The notes under the pieces: model-generated
Database searches by the model: none
What the model was told of the DNA's origin: nothing
Seen by the model: the letters and a program-made list of their open reading frames with translations, nothing else
Position numbers and translations under genes: made by a program
DNA from: Pseudomonas fluorescens Q2-87
GTDB lineage: Bacteria > Pseudomonadota > Gammaproteobacteria > Pseudomonadales > Pseudomonadaceae
Length of the DNA: 64,000 bases
Reading direction: 5' to 3'
Assembly: GCF_000281895.1 (NCBI RefSeq)
Contig: NZ_CM001558.1
Location: forward strand, 6,018,556-6,082,555
Part shown: in pieces, positions 55,510-64,000 of the stretch
How positions within the stretch are numbered: the stretch's first letter is position 1
How the letters are laid out: every line of letters begins with the position of its first letter

Positions 55510-55938
55510 ATGGAAACGTTGACCGCGCTGAAAATTGCTCACGTTGTGGCCACGGTGTTGTTGCTGGCGGGCGCCCTCGGGCTGGCCATTTGGGTCTGGC
55601 GCACGCGCCGCAACGGCGACGCCACGGCGCCGGCGCGCACGCTGCAACGTCCTCGGCTGTTCATCTGGCTGGTGATGATCCTGGCACTGGCGAGCCTGCC
55701 ATTTACCGGCTGGTGGATGGTGCATCAGGTCGGCTGGCCTTTGGGCCAGACTTGGTTGCTGGCTTCCAGTGTGCTCTACACCGTGGCGGCGCTGGCTGGG
55801 TTCTGGCTATTGGTGCGGTTGAACAAACTGCGCCAGCTGTCGGCGGCGGGCAGTGGCAAATTCACCTTGGCTTTGGCGCTCTTCAGCGTTGTCTGCTTTA
55901 TCGCCATTGCGGGGTTGATGGGGGCCAAGCCGGTTTAA
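55510..55938 (+). CDS. DUF2269-family integral membrane protein
   Basis: 142 aa with four hydrophobic segments: about 7-29 (ALKIAHVVATVLLLAGALG), 50-68 (RLFIWLVMILALASLPFTG), 80-100 (TWLLASSVLYTVAALAGFWLL) and 118-137. The HxxxxxL in segment 1 and GWWMVHQVGWP after segment 2 fit DUF2269. A predicted inner-membrane protein of unknown function. AAGGAA precedes the ATG. Confidence 0.78.
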   Translation: METLTALKIAHVVATVLLLAGALGLAIWVWRTRRNGDATAPARTLQRPRLFIWLVMILALASLPFTGWWMVHQVGWPLGQTWLLASSVLYTVAALAGFWLLVRLNKLRQLSAAGSGKFTLALALFSVVCFIAIAGLMGAKPV

Positions 55939-55960
55939 GGCTTTAGGCCGTGTCGCCCCT

Positions 55961-56034
55961 TTCGCGAGCAGGCTCGCTCCCACAGGGATTTGCGTCGCTC
56001 ACAAAATCCTTGTGGGAGCGGGCTTGCTCGCGAA
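55961..56034. repeat. Outward-facing pair of REP arms, family B
   Basis: Right arm first, TTCGCGAGCAGGCTCGCTCC (55961-55980), then left arm GTGGGAGCGGGCTTGCTCGC (56012-56031). The order is the reverse of a normal REPIN. It lies between the DUF2269 and HAD genes (convergent). Confidence 0.88.
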
Positions 56035-56041
56035 AGCGATT

Positions 56042-56698
56042 TCAGCCACGCAGACTGATCACCGGCCAGCCCCGCTTCTCGGCCTCAGCCCGAAGATTCG
56101 GATCCGGGTCCACCGCCACTGGGTGCGTCACCACCTCCAACAGCGACAGATCATTCATCGAATCGCTATAAAAATAGCTGCCGTCGAGCGAATGCCCGGT
56201 TTCTTCCAGCCAACGGTTCAGCCGGGTCACCTTGCCCTCGCGAAAGCACGGGATATCGGTGCTGCGCCCGCTGTAGCGACCGTCGATCATTTCGCATTCG
56301 GTAGCGATCAGGGTCTCGACCCCCAAGCGCTCGGCAATCGGCGCGGTGACGAAGCGGTTGGTGGCGGTGATGATCACCAGTTTGTCGCCAGCGTCACGGT
56401 GCTTTTTCAGCAGCTCGATAGCCTGGGGCAACACGATGGGCTCGATGCAGTCACGCATGTAGTCCTGGTGCCACTGTGCCAGCACCTCCATTTCGGTACG
56501 GCCAAGTATTTCCAGGCAAAAATTCAAGTACTCGGCGTTGTCGAGCTTGCCGGCCAGGTAATCCTGGTAGAACTCGTCGTTGCGCGCCTTGTACGTGACG
56601 GCATCGAGAAAGCCGCGTTCGCACAGGTAATCGCCCCAAGCGTGATCACTGTCGCCACCCAGCAAGGTGTTGTCCAAGTCGAATAAAGCCAGCCGCAT
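56042..56698 (-). CDS. HAD-family phosphatase, SerB-like
   Basis: 218 aa. Motif I is [19 protein letters not shown] with the nucleophile DLDNT, motif [14 protein letters not shown], motif [13 protein letters not shown] and motif [25 protein letters not shown]. This is the PSP/HAD-IB subgroup of phosphoserine phosphatase-like enzymes; in pseudomonads such genes lie beside rppH. A separate true serB is expected elsewhere, so histidinol-phosphate or another phosphomonoester may be the substrate. Confidence 0.87.
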   Translation of the reverse strand: MRLALFDLDNTLLGGDSDHAWGDYLCERGFLDAVTYKARNDEFYQDYLAGKLDNAEYLNFCLEILGRTEMEVLAQWHQDYMRDCIEPIVLPQAIELLKKHRDAGDKLVIITATNRFVTAPIAERLGVETLIATECEMIDGRYSGRSTDIPCFREGKVTRLNRWLEETGHSLDGSYFYSDSMNDLSLLEVVTHPVAVDPDPNLRAEAEKRGWPVISLRG

Positions 56699-56852
56699 TG
56701 CAGTTACTCGCTGAAAAATCTTGAGAAAGGCGTCCAGAATACGGACTTTTCACAAGAGTGCACATAAGGTGGTGGCCTGCGAGGTTAGTTCATTGCTGCC
56801 TTCACAACCTTTGTGGAACAATGCGGCGACATGCGTTTGCGAGGTTGTTGCC

Positions 56853-57332
56853 GTGATCGATCCCGATGGTTTCCGTCCCAATGTGGGGATCATTCTTACG
56901 AATGATGCTGGGCAGGTGCTATGGGCTCGCCGTATCAATCAAGACGCCTGGCAGTTTCCCCAGGGCGGGATTAACCCCCAGGAGACGCCGGAAGAGGCCT
57001 TGTACCGCGAGTTGAACGAAGAAGTGGGGCTTGAGCGAGAAGATGTCGAAATACTCGCCTGTACCCGAGGCTGGTTGCGCTATCGTTTGCCGCAACGCCT
57101 GGTCAGGACGCACAGTCAACCGCTGTGCATCGGCCAAAAGCAGAAATGGTTTCTCCTGCGCCTGATCTCCAACGAGCAGCGGGTGCGGATGGATTTGACC
57201 GGTAAACCGGAGTTCGATGGCTGGCGCTGGGTCAGCTATTGGTATCCGTTGGGCCAGGTGGTGACATTCAAGCGCGAGGTGTATCGACGCGCCCTAAAAG
57301 AGCTTGCCCCGCGCCTGCTGACGCGCGACTGA
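56853..57332 (+). CDS. rppH: RNA pyrophosphohydrolase
   Basis: 159 aa from the GTG at 56853 (GAGG eight bases upstream); the open frame runs back to 56721 but only this start gives the family N-terminus [15 protein letters not shown]. Nudix enzyme that removes pyrophosphate from the 5' end of mRNA and so triggers RNase E decay. The Nudix box is [23 protein letters not shown]. Length is that expected for pseudomonad RppH. ptsP follows 22 bases later, the same neighbour as in E. coli. Confidence 0.96.
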   Translation: MIDPDGFRPNVGIILTNDAGQVLWARRINQDAWQFPQGGINPQETPEEALYRELNEEVGLEREDVEILACTRGWLRYRLPQRLVRTHSQPLCIGQKQKWFLLRLISNEQRVRMDLTGKPEFDGWRWVSYWYPLGQVVTFKREVYRRALKELAPRLLTRD

Positions 57333-57354
57333 CGACGGAGTTCGACCCCGAGCC

Positions 57355-59634
57355 ATGCTCAATACGCTGCGCAAGATCGTCCAGGAAGTTAACTCCGCCA
57401 AGGATCTCAAGGCGGCGTTGGGGATTATTGTGTTGCGCGTCAAAGAGGCCATGGGCAGCCAGGTCTGCTCGGTCTACCTGCTGGACCCCGAGACCAACCG
57501 TTTTGTGTTGATGGCTACCGAGGGCTTGAACAAGCGCTCGATCGGCAAGGTCAGCATGGCGCCCAATGAAGGTCTGGTCGGCCTGGTCGGCACGCGCGAA
57601 GAACCCCTGAACCTCGAAAATGCCGCGGATCACCCGCGCTACCGTTACTTCGCCGAAACGGGCGAAGAGCGCTACGCGTCGTTCCTCGGCGCGCCAATCA
57701 TCCACCACCGGCGCGTCGTCGGCGTGTTGGTCATCCAGCAAAAAGAACGCCGCCAGTTCGACGAAGGTGAAGAAGCCTTCCTCGTGACCATGAGCGCGCA
57801 ACTGGCCGGGGTTATCGCCCACGCCGAGGCCACCGGTTCGATCAGCGGCCTGGGTCGCCAGGGCAAGGGCATCCAGGAAGCCAAGTTCGTCGGCGTACCG
57901 GGGTCACCGGGCGCGGCGGTAGGCACGGCGGTGGTCATGTTGCCACCGGCCGACCTCGATGTGGTGCCGGACAAGACCATCAGCGACATCAATGCCGAAC
58001 TGGGGCTGTTCAAGACTGCCATCGAAGGCGTGCGCGCCGACATGCGCGCCCTGTCGGCCAAGCTGGCAACGCAGCTGCGCCCAGAAGAGCGGGCGCTGTT
58101 CGACGTCTACCTGATGATGCTTGACGATGCCTCCCTGGGCAGCGAAGTGACCACGATCATCAAGACCGGCCAATGGGCCCAGGGTGCCTTGCGCCAAGTG
58201 GTGACTGATCACGTCAATCGTTTCGAACTGATGGACGACGCCTACCTGCGTGAGCGCGCCTCCGACGTCAAGGACCTCGGTCGGCGCTTGCTGGCCTACC
58301 TGCAGCAGGAACGCCAGCAGACCCTGGTCTACCCGGACAACACCATCCTGGTCAGTGAAGAACTGACCCCGGCCATGCTCGGCGAAGTGCCTGAAGGCAA
58401 GCTGGCGGGATTGGTTTCGGTACTGGGCTCGGGCAACTCCCACGTGGCGATCCTGGCCCGGGCCATGGGCATCCCGACGGTGATGGGCCTGGTGGACCTG
58501 CCGTATTCCAAGGTCGACGGCATCCAGATGATCGTCGATGGCTATCACGGCGAGGTCTACACCAACCCCAGCGACGTGCTGCGCAAGCAGTTCGCCGATG
58601 TGGTGGAGGAAGAAAAGCAACTGTCCCTGGGCCTGGACGCGTTGCGAGATTTGCCTTGCGTGACGCTCGATGGCCACCGCATGCCGCTGTGGGTCAACAC
58701 CGGCCTGCTGGCCGACGTGGCACGGGCGCAGAAGCGCGGTGCGGAAGGCGTCGGCCTATACCGCACCGAAGTGCCGTTCATGATCAACCAGCGCTTCCCC
58801 AGCGAAAAGGAACAGTTGGCGATCTACCGCGAACAACTGGCCGCGTTCCACCCGCAACCGGTGACCATGCGCAGCCTGGACATCGGCGGCGACAAATCCC
58901 TGTCTTACTTCCCGATCAAGGAAGACAACCCGTTCCTCGGCTGGCGCGGGATTCGCGTGACGCTCGACCACCCGGAAATCTTCCTGGTCCAGGCCCGCGC
59001 CATGCTCAAGGCCAGCGAAGGCCTGAACAACCTGCGCATCCTGTTGCCGATGATTTCCGGCACCCATGAGCTGGAAGAAGCCCTGCACCTGATCCACCGG
59101 GCCTGGGGTGAAGTGCGCGACGAAGGCACCGACGTGCCGATGCCGCCGATCGGCGTGATGATCGAGATCCCGGCAGCGGTGTACCAGACCAAAGAGCTGG
59201 CACGGCAAGTGGATTTCCTGTCGGTGGGCTCCAACGACCTGACGCAGTACCTGTTGGCCGTGGATCGCAACAACCCGCGGGTGGCCGACCTGTACGACTA
59301 CCTGCATCCGGCTGTGCTGCAAGCCCTGCAGAACGTGGTGCGCGACGCCCATGCCGAAGGCAAGCCGGTGAGCATCTGTGGTGAAATGGCCGGTGACCCG
59401 GCAGCGGCGGTGCTGCTGATGGCGATGGGTTTCGACAGCCTGTCGATGAACGCCACCAACTTGCCGAAAGTGAAGTGGATGCTGCGCCAGATCAACCTCA
59501 GCAAGGCCCAGGAACTGCTGGCGGAAGTGATGACCATCGACAATCCGCAGGTGATCCACAGCTCCTTGCAACTGGCGCTGAAAAATCTCGGGTTGGCGCG
59601 GATGATCAACCCGGCTTCGAACAAAACCCTCTGA
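57355..59634 (+). CDS. ptsP: Phosphoenolpyruvate-protein phosphotransferase PtsP (EI-Ntr)
   Basis: 759 aa. N-terminal GAF domain about 1-165 (KEAMGSQVCSVYLLDPETN), then enzyme I: N-terminal domain about 170-300, swivelling His domain with phospho-His363 in GSGNSHVAILARAMGIPTV, and PEP-binding TIM barrel about 420-735 (GLYRTEVPFMINQRFPSE, FLSVGSNDLTQYLLAVDRNN, catalytic Cys in PVSICGEMAGDP). First enzyme of the nitrogen PTS, passing phosphate to NPr (PtsO) and EIIA-Ntr (PtsN), which are elsewhere. Co-transcribed with rppH. Confidence 0.97.
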   Translation: MLNTLRKIVQEVNSAKDLKAALGIIVLRVKEAMGSQVCSVYLLDPETNRFVLMATEGLNKRSIGKVSMAPNEGLVGLVGTREEPLNLENAADHPRYRYFAETGEERYASFLGAPIIHHRRVVGVLVIQQKERRQFDEGEEAFLVTMSAQLAGVIAHAEATGSISGLGRQGKGIQEAKFVGVPGSPGAAVGTAVVMLPPADLDVVPDKTISDINAELGLFKTAIEGVRADMRALSAKLATQLRPEERALFDVYLMMLDDASLGSEVTTIIKTGQWAQGALRQVVTDHVNRFELMDDAYLRERASDVKDLGRRLLAYLQQERQQTLVYPDNTILVSEELTPAMLGEVPEGKLAGLVSVLGSGNSHVAILARAMGIPTVMGLVDLPYSKVDGIQMIVDGYHGEVYTNPSDVLRKQFADVVEEEKQLSLGLDALRDLPCVTLDGHRMPLWVNTGLLADVARAQKRGAEGVGLYRTEVPFMINQRFPSEKEQLAIYREQLAAFHPQPVTMRSLDIGGDKSLSYFPIKEDNPFLGWRGIRVTLDHPEIFLVQARAMLKASEGLNNLRILLPMISGTHELEEALHLIHRAWGEVRDEGTDVPMPPIGVMIEIPAAVYQTKELARQVDFLSVGSNDLTQYLLAVDRNNPRVADLYDYLHPAVLQALQNVVRDAHAEGKPVSICGEMAGDPAAAVLLMAMGFDSLSMNATNLPKVKWMLRQINLSKAQELLAEVMTIDNPQVIHSSLQLALKNLGLARMINPASNKTL

Positions 59635-59644
59635 AGAGCACCCT

Positions 59645-59767
59645 GTGGCGAGGGAGCTTGCTCCCGCTGGAGTGCAAAGCACTCCCGATTGCGGTTATAT
59701 CGTTAAGACCAGTGTCAGCAAAATTGCGACTGCTTCGCAGCCGAGCGGGAGCAAGCTCCCTCGCCAC
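59645..59767. repeat. REPIN, family A, between ptsP and the NRDE gene
   Basis: 123 bases with arms GAGGGAGCTTGCTCCCGC and GCGGGAGCAAGCTCCCTC and a spacer not shared with the other copies. Convergent gap. Confidence 0.93.
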
Positions 59768-59783
59768 AGGTCATTGCTGCCCT

Positions 59784-60530
59784 TCAGACTTTTAGTTCAA
59801 CCTCCCCCAAATGCCCCCCATGGGGCCCGAAGCTGCGCTCGACCAGGTGCCGCGTCCCATCGGCATGGACGATCAGCGCCGTGCTCGCCCGCGTCCCGTA
59901 GGCGGGGCTGGCAATGAACACACTCGACAACAGCGTCTCGGTCGCCAGGCCCACGCCCGTGTCCGGCAGCTCGGCCACCGGGGCGGGTTGCGGGTCGTTC
60001 AGCAGGGCCAATAGCGCCTCTGGCTGCGGTTCGTCCAGCACCTCGACCAGCGCCGCCCGGGCCTTGAGCAATTTGGGCCAGGGCGTGTTCAGTCCGGCGT
60101 TAGACAGGCCATAGACTCCTTCGGCCAACTGCTGCGGCCGGGTATCGCGAGCGTTGAAGTGCCACAGCTGCGTGCCGTCGCCGAGTAGCAGATTGAACCC
60201 GCCAAATTCGCCAGCCCGAGGCACCACTTCGCTGAGATACTCGGCAATGGGCAGGTTGCCGCTCAGAAAGCGCGCCACCAGCTCACCGCGCGACTTGAAT
60301 GCCGGCAACTGGCCAGGGTCACGGATGTTGGTCAGCGCCGCAAAGCGACCGTCGGCGCCAACGCCCAGCCAAGTGCCGCCGGCCTCGAGATCGCGACCGG
60401 CGTGGACGTGAGGCGCATCAGGCCATTGGGCCAGTGGCGAGGTCGGGCGCGCGTAGAACTCGTCGCGGTTGGCCGCCACGATCAGCGGCTGGGCGTGGCC
60501 AGGCCGCCAGGCAAATACGATCAGGCACAT
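59784..60530 (-). CDS. NRDE-family (TANGO2-like) protein
   Basis: 248 aa from the ATG at 60530, giving MCLIVFAWRPGHAQPLIVAANRDE. The N-terminal Met-Cys and the NRDE tetrad are the family hallmark, and the fold is probably of the N-terminal nucleophile type with Cys2. Further blocks: AGRDLEAGGTWLGVGADGRFAAL, GVYGLSNAGLNTPWPKLL, LSSVFIASPAYGTRASTAL. Relatives of human TANGO2, of unclear biochemical activity (haem or lipid handling has been proposed). Confidence 0.85.
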   Translation of the reverse strand: MCLIVFAWRPGHAQPLIVAANRDEFYARPTSPLAQWPDAPHVHAGRDLEAGGTWLGVGADGRFAALTNIRDPGQLPAFKSRGELVARFLSGNLPIAEYLSEVVPRAGEFGGFNLLLGDGTQLWHFNARDTRPQQLAEGVYGLSNAGLNTPWPKLLKARAALVEVLDEPQPEALLALLNDPQPAPVAELPDTGVGLATETLLSSVFIASPAYGTRASTALIVHADGTRHLVERSFGPHGGHLGEVELKV

Positions 60531-60591
60531 CAAGTCGTCCCGTTAACAATGCCAATCCCGTTGAAAGGATAGAGCCAGACACACAGCTTTT

Positions 60592-60721
60592 GTGACGAGG
60601 GCGCTTGCTCCCGCTGGGCTACGAAGTAGACCCAAAATCCAGAGGCCAGTTAGTTCAGACAATTGATCTGGACTTTATTGGGAGGGCTTCGCCCTCCAGC
60701 GGGAGCAAGCTCCCTCGCCAC
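60592..60721. repeat. Decayed REPIN, family A, between the NRDE and TauE/SafE genes
   Basis: 130 bases. Left arm GTGACGAGGGCGCTTGCTCC is mutated, right arm GCGGGAGCAAGCTCCCTC is intact. It lies in a divergent gap, upstream of both genes, unlike most copies. Confidence 0.85.
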
Positions 60722-60867
60722 AACAGCAATTCGCCATCCAATATATCCAGGGTCCTCAGGCCACTCTACCCACACATCGCCCCCACATCCATCGCCTTCA
60801 GTGGAGCGCGGGACCCAGGATCCGGTACCATGCCGCTCTTGTTTCGGGGATGGCTGGGGAGACGCTG

Positions 60868-61650
60868 GTGGAATTTGTGCTCTATCTGCTGCTCGGCGCC
60901 TGTGCCGGCGTGCTGGCCGGGCTGTTCGGCGTGGGTGGCGGGATGATCATCGTCCCGGTGCTGGTGTTCAGTTTCACCTTGCAGGGTTTCGACCCTCAGG
61001 TGTTGACGCACCTGGCCGTCGGCACGTCCCTGGCGTCGATCATCTTCACGTCAGTCAACGCCGTGCGCGAGCATCAGCGCAAAGGCGCGGTGCGCTGGCC
61101 AATTTTTGCCTGGATGACCGTCGGGATCCTGATCGGTGCAGGTTTTGGCGCGATCACCGCCGAAGCGATTTCCGGCCCGCTCCTGCAAAAGATCATCGGC
61201 GTGTTCGCCATGATCGTCGCCGCGCAACTGGCCCTGGATTTCAAGCCCAAGGCCAGTCGCACGGTACCGGGAAAGGTCGGGCTGTCCCTGGCCGGCATCG
61301 TGATCGGCTGGGCTTCGGCGATTTTCGGCATTGGCGGCGGTTCGCTGACCGTGCCGTTCCTGACCTGGCGCAGCGTGCCGATGCAGCAGGCAGTGGCGAC
61401 CTCGTCGGCCTGCGGTTTGCCGATCGCCCTGGCCAGCGCGTTGAGTTTCATGATTCTAGGCTGGCACGATCCGCTGTTGCCGGCTCATAGTCTCGGTTTT
61501 GTGTATTTGCCGGCGTTGTTGGGCATTGCGCTGACGAGCATGGTCTTCGCCCGCTTCGGCGCGCGACTGGCCCATCGCTTGTCGCCGCGCTTGCTCAAAC
61601 GGCTGTTCGCCGCTTTGCTGTTCTGCGTGGGACTGACTTTCCTGTTCTGA
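60868..61650 (+). CDS. TauE/SafE-family sulfite/anion exporter
   Basis: 260 aa from the GTG at 60868 with GGGGAG six bases upstream (MEFVLYLLLGACAGVLAG); an ATG at 60850 would add six residues. Eight predicted membrane segments in two similar halves: GLFGVGGGMIIVPVLVFSF and the repeat FGIGGGSLTVPFLTW are the TauE/SafE signature, with HLAVGTSLASIIFTS and ATSSACGLPIALASALSF. Transport of sulfite or organosulfonates is known in the family, but this gene is 33 kb from tau, so its substrate is open. Confidence 0.86.
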   Translation: MEFVLYLLLGACAGVLAGLFGVGGGMIIVPVLVFSFTLQGFDPQVLTHLAVGTSLASIIFTSVNAVREHQRKGAVRWPIFAWMTVGILIGAGFGAITAEAISGPLLQKIIGVFAMIVAAQLALDFKPKASRTVPGKVGLSLAGIVIGWASAIFGIGGGSLTVPFLTWRSVPMQQAVATSSACGLPIALASALSFMILGWHDPLLPAHSLGFVYLPALLGIALTSMVFARFGARLAHRLSPRLLKRLFAALLFCVGLTFLF

Positions 61651-61718
61651 CGCAATCCTGGCTTAATCCCGAGGTGGCAGCGTCGCCCGGGTATTTTTGA
61701 CGTTTACGAGGAATATCA

Positions 61719-62528
61719 ATGCTGCCTTACCCGCAGATCGATCCGGTGGCCCTGGCCATCGGCCCGCTGAAAATCCACTGGTACGGCCTGATGTACCTGA
61801 TCGGCATCGGTGGCGCCTGGCTGCTGGCGTCGCGCCGACTCAACCGTTTCGATCCGACCTGGAACAAGGAAAAGCTCTCGGACCTGGTGTTCTGGCTGTC
61901 CATGGGTGTGATCGTCGGCGGACGCTTGGGGTATGTCTTGTTCTACGACCTGAGCGCCTACCTGGCCAACCCGACACTGATCTTCGAAGTCTGGAAAGGC
62001 GGCATGTCGTTCCACGGCGGGTTCATCGGCGTGATGCTGGCGGCGTTGTGGTTCGGCAAGCGCAACAACAAGTCCTTTTTCGAACTGATGGACTTCGTCG
62101 CGCCGATGGTGCCGATCGGCCTGGGTGCCGGGCGCATTGGCAACTTTATCAACGCCGAGTTGTGGGGCAAGCCGACCGATGTGCCGTGGGCAATGATCTT
62201 CCCACCGTTCAGCGATCCGGCGCAGTTGCCGCGCCACCCGTCGCAGCTGTACCAGTTCGCCCTTGAAGGCGTGGCATTGTTCCTGATTCTGTGGCTGTTC
62301 TCGCGCAAGCCGCGGCCGACCATGGCGGTGTCGGGTATGTTCGCGCTGTTCTACGGGACCTTCCGTTTTATCGTCGAGTTCGTCCGCGTACCGGACGCCC
62401 AGCTCGGTTATCTGGCGTGGAACTGGCTGACCATGGGCCAGGTGTTGTGCCTGCCGATGATCGTGGGTGGCCTGGCGCTGATCTGGCTGGCTTATCACCG
62501 TGCACCGGCTGCGGCGGCCAAGGTTTAA
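61719..62528 (+). CDS. lgt: Prolipoprotein diacylglyceryl transferase
   Basis: 269 aa inner-membrane enzyme that transfers diacylglycerol from phosphatidylglycerol to the lipobox cysteine of prolipoproteins. About seven membrane segments. Signature blocks: [37 protein letters not shown] and the catalytic region [20 protein letters not shown], then [15 protein letters not shown]. thyA follows after 50 bases, as is usual in proteobacteria. The window's lipoprotein protease (9991) would be a substrate. Confidence 0.97.
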   Translation: MLPYPQIDPVALAIGPLKIHWYGLMYLIGIGGAWLLASRRLNRFDPTWNKEKLSDLVFWLSMGVIVGGRLGYVLFYDLSAYLANPTLIFEVWKGGMSFHGGFIGVMLAALWFGKRNNKSFFELMDFVAPMVPIGLGAGRIGNFINAELWGKPTDVPWAMIFPPFSDPAQLPRHPSQLYQFALEGVALFLILWLFSRKPRPTMAVSGMFALFYGTFRFIVEFVRVPDAQLGYLAWNWLTMGQVLCLPMIVGGLALIWLAYHRAPAAAAKV

Positions 62529-62538
62529 AAATTCGAGC

Positions 62539-62558
62539 CCCGAGGCGCTGGCCTCGGG
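62539..62558 (+). other. Hairpin between lgt and thyA
   Basis: CCCGAGG (62539-62545), loop CGCTGG, CCTCGGG (62552-62558), with no T tract. It lies 10 bases after lgt and 20 before the thyA ATG, so it may influence translation or mRNA processing rather than end transcription. Confidence 0.4.
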
Positions 62559-62578
62559 TTCAAGGACACAGGTAACCC

Positions 62579-63550
62579 ATGAAGCAATATCTCGATCTGG
62601 TGGCCCACGTCATCAAGAACGGCACCAAGCAAGCCAACCGCACCGGTGTGAACACCATCAGTTTCCCCGGCGCCATGCTGCGCTATGACTTGAAGGATGG
62701 CTTCCCGGCCATCACCACCCGCAAAATGGCCTTCAAATCGGCCATTGGCGAGATGTGCGGCTTTCTGCGTGGGGTCAACAACGCCGCCGAATTCCGTGCC
62801 CTGGGCTGTAAGGTCTGGGACCAGAACGCCAACGAAAATGCCCAATGGCTGGCCAACCCGTTCCGCCAGGGCGAAGACGACCTGGGCGAGATCTACGGCG
62901 TGCAGTGGCGCAAGTGGCCGGCCTACAAACAGATTCCCCTGAGCAACCCGGCGGCCATCGAGCAAACGCTGGCCCAGGGTTACCGGAAAATCGCCGAAGG
63001 TGAAGAAAACGGCCTGGCCTACGTGGTGCTGTATAAGGCCATCGATCAGGTGCGTCAGTGCGTCGACACCATCATCAAGGATCCGGGCAGCCGCCGTATC
63101 CTGTTCCACGGCTGGAACTGCGCCCAGCTCGATGAAATGGCCCTGCCGCCGTGCCATTTGCTCTACCAGTTCCACCCGAATGTCGAGACCAGGGAAATTT
63201 CCCTGACCCTCTACATCCGCTCCAACGACCTGGGCCTGGGCACGCCGTTCAACCTCACCGAAGGCGCTGCGTTGCTGAGCCTGATCGGTCGCCTGACCGG
63301 CTACACGCCACGCTGGTTCACCTATTTCATCGGTGATGCCCACGTCTACGAAAACCACCTGGACATGCTCAACGAACAGCTCACGCGCGAGCCGTTCCCG
63401 ATGCCGAAACTGGTGATTTCCGAGCGTGTGCCGGCGTTTGCCAAGACCGGCGTGTACCAGCCGGAGTGGCTGGAATTGGTCGAACCGAGCGACTTCTCCC
63501 TCGAAGGCTACCAACACCACGCGCCGATGACCGCGCCGATGGCGGTCTAA
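62579..63550 (+). CDS. thyA: Thymidylate synthase
   Basis: 323 aa. Methylates dUMP to dTMP using methylenetetrahydrofolate. The nucleophile is Cys192 in [12 protein letters not shown]; dUMP-binding Arg cluster in [12 protein letters not shown] and folate-binding [19 protein letters not shown] are present. The chain is about 60 residues longer than the 264-residue E. coli form, with extra sequence between [11 protein letters not shown] and [11 protein letters not shown], similar to the insertion found in some long-type ThyA. AGGTAACCC precedes the ATG. Confidence 0.95.
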   Translation: MKQYLDLVAHVIKNGTKQANRTGVNTISFPGAMLRYDLKDGFPAITTRKMAFKSAIGEMCGFLRGVNNAAEFRALGCKVWDQNANENAQWLANPFRQGEDDLGEIYGVQWRKWPAYKQIPLSNPAAIEQTLAQGYRKIAEGEENGLAYVVLYKAIDQVRQCVDTIIKDPGSRRILFHGWNCAQLDEMALPPCHLLYQFHPNVETREISLTLYIRSNDLGLGTPFNLTEGAALLSLIGRLTGYTPRWFTYFIGDAHVYENHLDMLNEQLTREPFPMPKLVISERVPAFAKTGVYQPEWLELVEPSDFSLEGYQHHAPMTAPMAV

Positions 63551-63585
63551 CCAACACCACCTCTCTGCTGTGGAAGTGGGCTTGT

Positions 63586-63673
63586 GTGGGAGCGGGCTTG
63601 CTCGCGAATGCGGTGTGTCAATTGGCAAATATGCAATCTGACACACCGCATTCGCGAGCAAGCCCGCTCCCAC
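63586..63673. repeat. REPIN, family B, after thyA
   Basis: 88 bases, arms GTGGGAGCGGGCTTGCTCGC and GCGAGCAAGCCCGCTCCCAC; 36 bases past the thyA stop, in the convergent gap with cadR. Confidence 0.93.
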
Positions 63674-63700
63674 ATTGGATTTCCTGGGGGTTCAAGGCAC

Positions 63701-64000
63701 TCAATGCCCATGACTCCTCCCCACATGTGAATGCTCCACCTCCGGCGCCACCGCCCCGCTGATCTCCAACCGCTGCAAGATCCCGCATTGATCCAGGTCC
63801 GGTCCTTCGCCGCAGCGATGGCGCAGGTCGATCAGTTGCGTTTGCAAGGCCAACAGGCCGTCGATGCGAGCCTTGACGTGGAGGATGTGTTCGTCGATCA
63901 GCGCGTTGACGTTTTCACACTGGTCCTGGGGGCTGTCGCGCAGGGCCAGGAGGCTGCGGATTTCCTCCAGGGTCATGTCCAGGGTGCGGCAGTTACGGAT
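63701..64000 (-). CDS. cadR: CadR-type MerR-family metal-responsive regulator (5' partial)
   Basis: C-terminal 99 residues or so; the N-terminal HTH lies beyond 64000. The frame enters as IRNCRTLDMTLEEIRSLLAL, the MerR linker to the dimerisation helix. Metal-binding cysteines are in DQCENVNALI, LRHRCGEGPDLDQCGIL, the CadR/PbrR pattern, and the tail EVEHSHVGRSHGH is His-rich as in pseudomonad CadR, which senses Cd(II) and also Pb(II)/Zn(II). The matching cadA ATPase would lie to the right of the window. Confidence 0.85.
   Translation of the reverse strand: MRNCRTLDMTLEEIRSLLALRDSPQDQCENVNALIDEHILHVKARIDGLLALQTQLIDLRHRCGEGPDLDQCGILQRLEISGAVAPEVEHSHVGRSHGH

Overview
The window is an ordinary-looking 64 kb chromosomal segment of a fluorescent Pseudomonas (Pseudomonas fluorescens complex). 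The call rests on high GC coding sequence, pseudomonad-type core genes (ptsP, tex, gshA, envZ/ompR, rimBK, serA paired with a D-2-hydroxyglutarate dehydrogenase, lgt-thyA) and about twenty copies of the two inverted-pair REP repeats typical of this group (core GGGAGCTTGCTCCC and core GAGCGGGCTTGCTCGC). No rRNA, tRNA, CRISPR array, prophage, integrase or insertion sequence was seen. About 58 protein genes are supported; the first (HAD nucleotidase) and last (MerR-type regulator) are cut by the window edges.

Layout. 1-23.8 kb is core metabolism and stress functions: YrfG-like nucleotidase, BON-LysM protein, LysR regulator with fdhD and a YdeP-type molybdopterin oxidoreductase, a glycine-zipper protein, a hydroxyacyl-CoA dehydrogenase/thioesterase pair, a RecQ-family helicase, a subtilase lipoprotein, pckA, hslO and hslR heat-shock genes, rimB-rimK, envZ/ompR, tex, a PaaI thioesterase and gshA. 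24-45 kb is strongly enriched for sulfur acquisition: tauABCD (taurine uptake and cleavage), dcyD plus a cystine-type ABC transporter (D-cysteine/cystine use), and an apparent operon of two SfnB-like flavin enzymes, a DszA/NtaA-type FMN monooxygenase and a MetNIQ-like ABC transporter. Interspersed are an aldo/keto reductase, a LysR/SDR divergent pair, a BetT choline transporter and an Ig-like repeat protein that follows an AT-rich 500-base gap. 45-64 kb returns to core genes: serA divergent from a D-2-hydroxyglutarate dehydrogenase and an FAH-family protein, two tandem SdiA-regulated-type proteins, rpiA, ilvA, a DUF2269 membrane protein, a SerB-like HAD phosphatase, rppH-ptsP, an NRDE/TANGO2 protein, a TauE/SafE exporter, lgt, thyA and cadR.

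Themes. The middle region reads as a sulfur-scavenging block: sulfonate, cystine/D-cysteine and an unidentified organosulfur (or methionine-like) substrate are each given a transporter and a sulfur-releasing enzyme. The most unusual items are a 22-codon leader ORF with a strong ribosome site whose stop overlaps the start of the SfnB-like operon and which lies just after an intrinsic-terminator hairpin; a REP half-element that forms the 3' end of the monooxygenase reading frame; a periplasmic binding protein that appears to lack most of its second lobe; REPIN copies that share the same internal spacer at distant sites; and a minus-strand terminator placed between two plus-strand genes, implying antisense transcription across the glycine-zipper gene. 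All functional statements are by family recognition from the translated sequence; no database search was possible.
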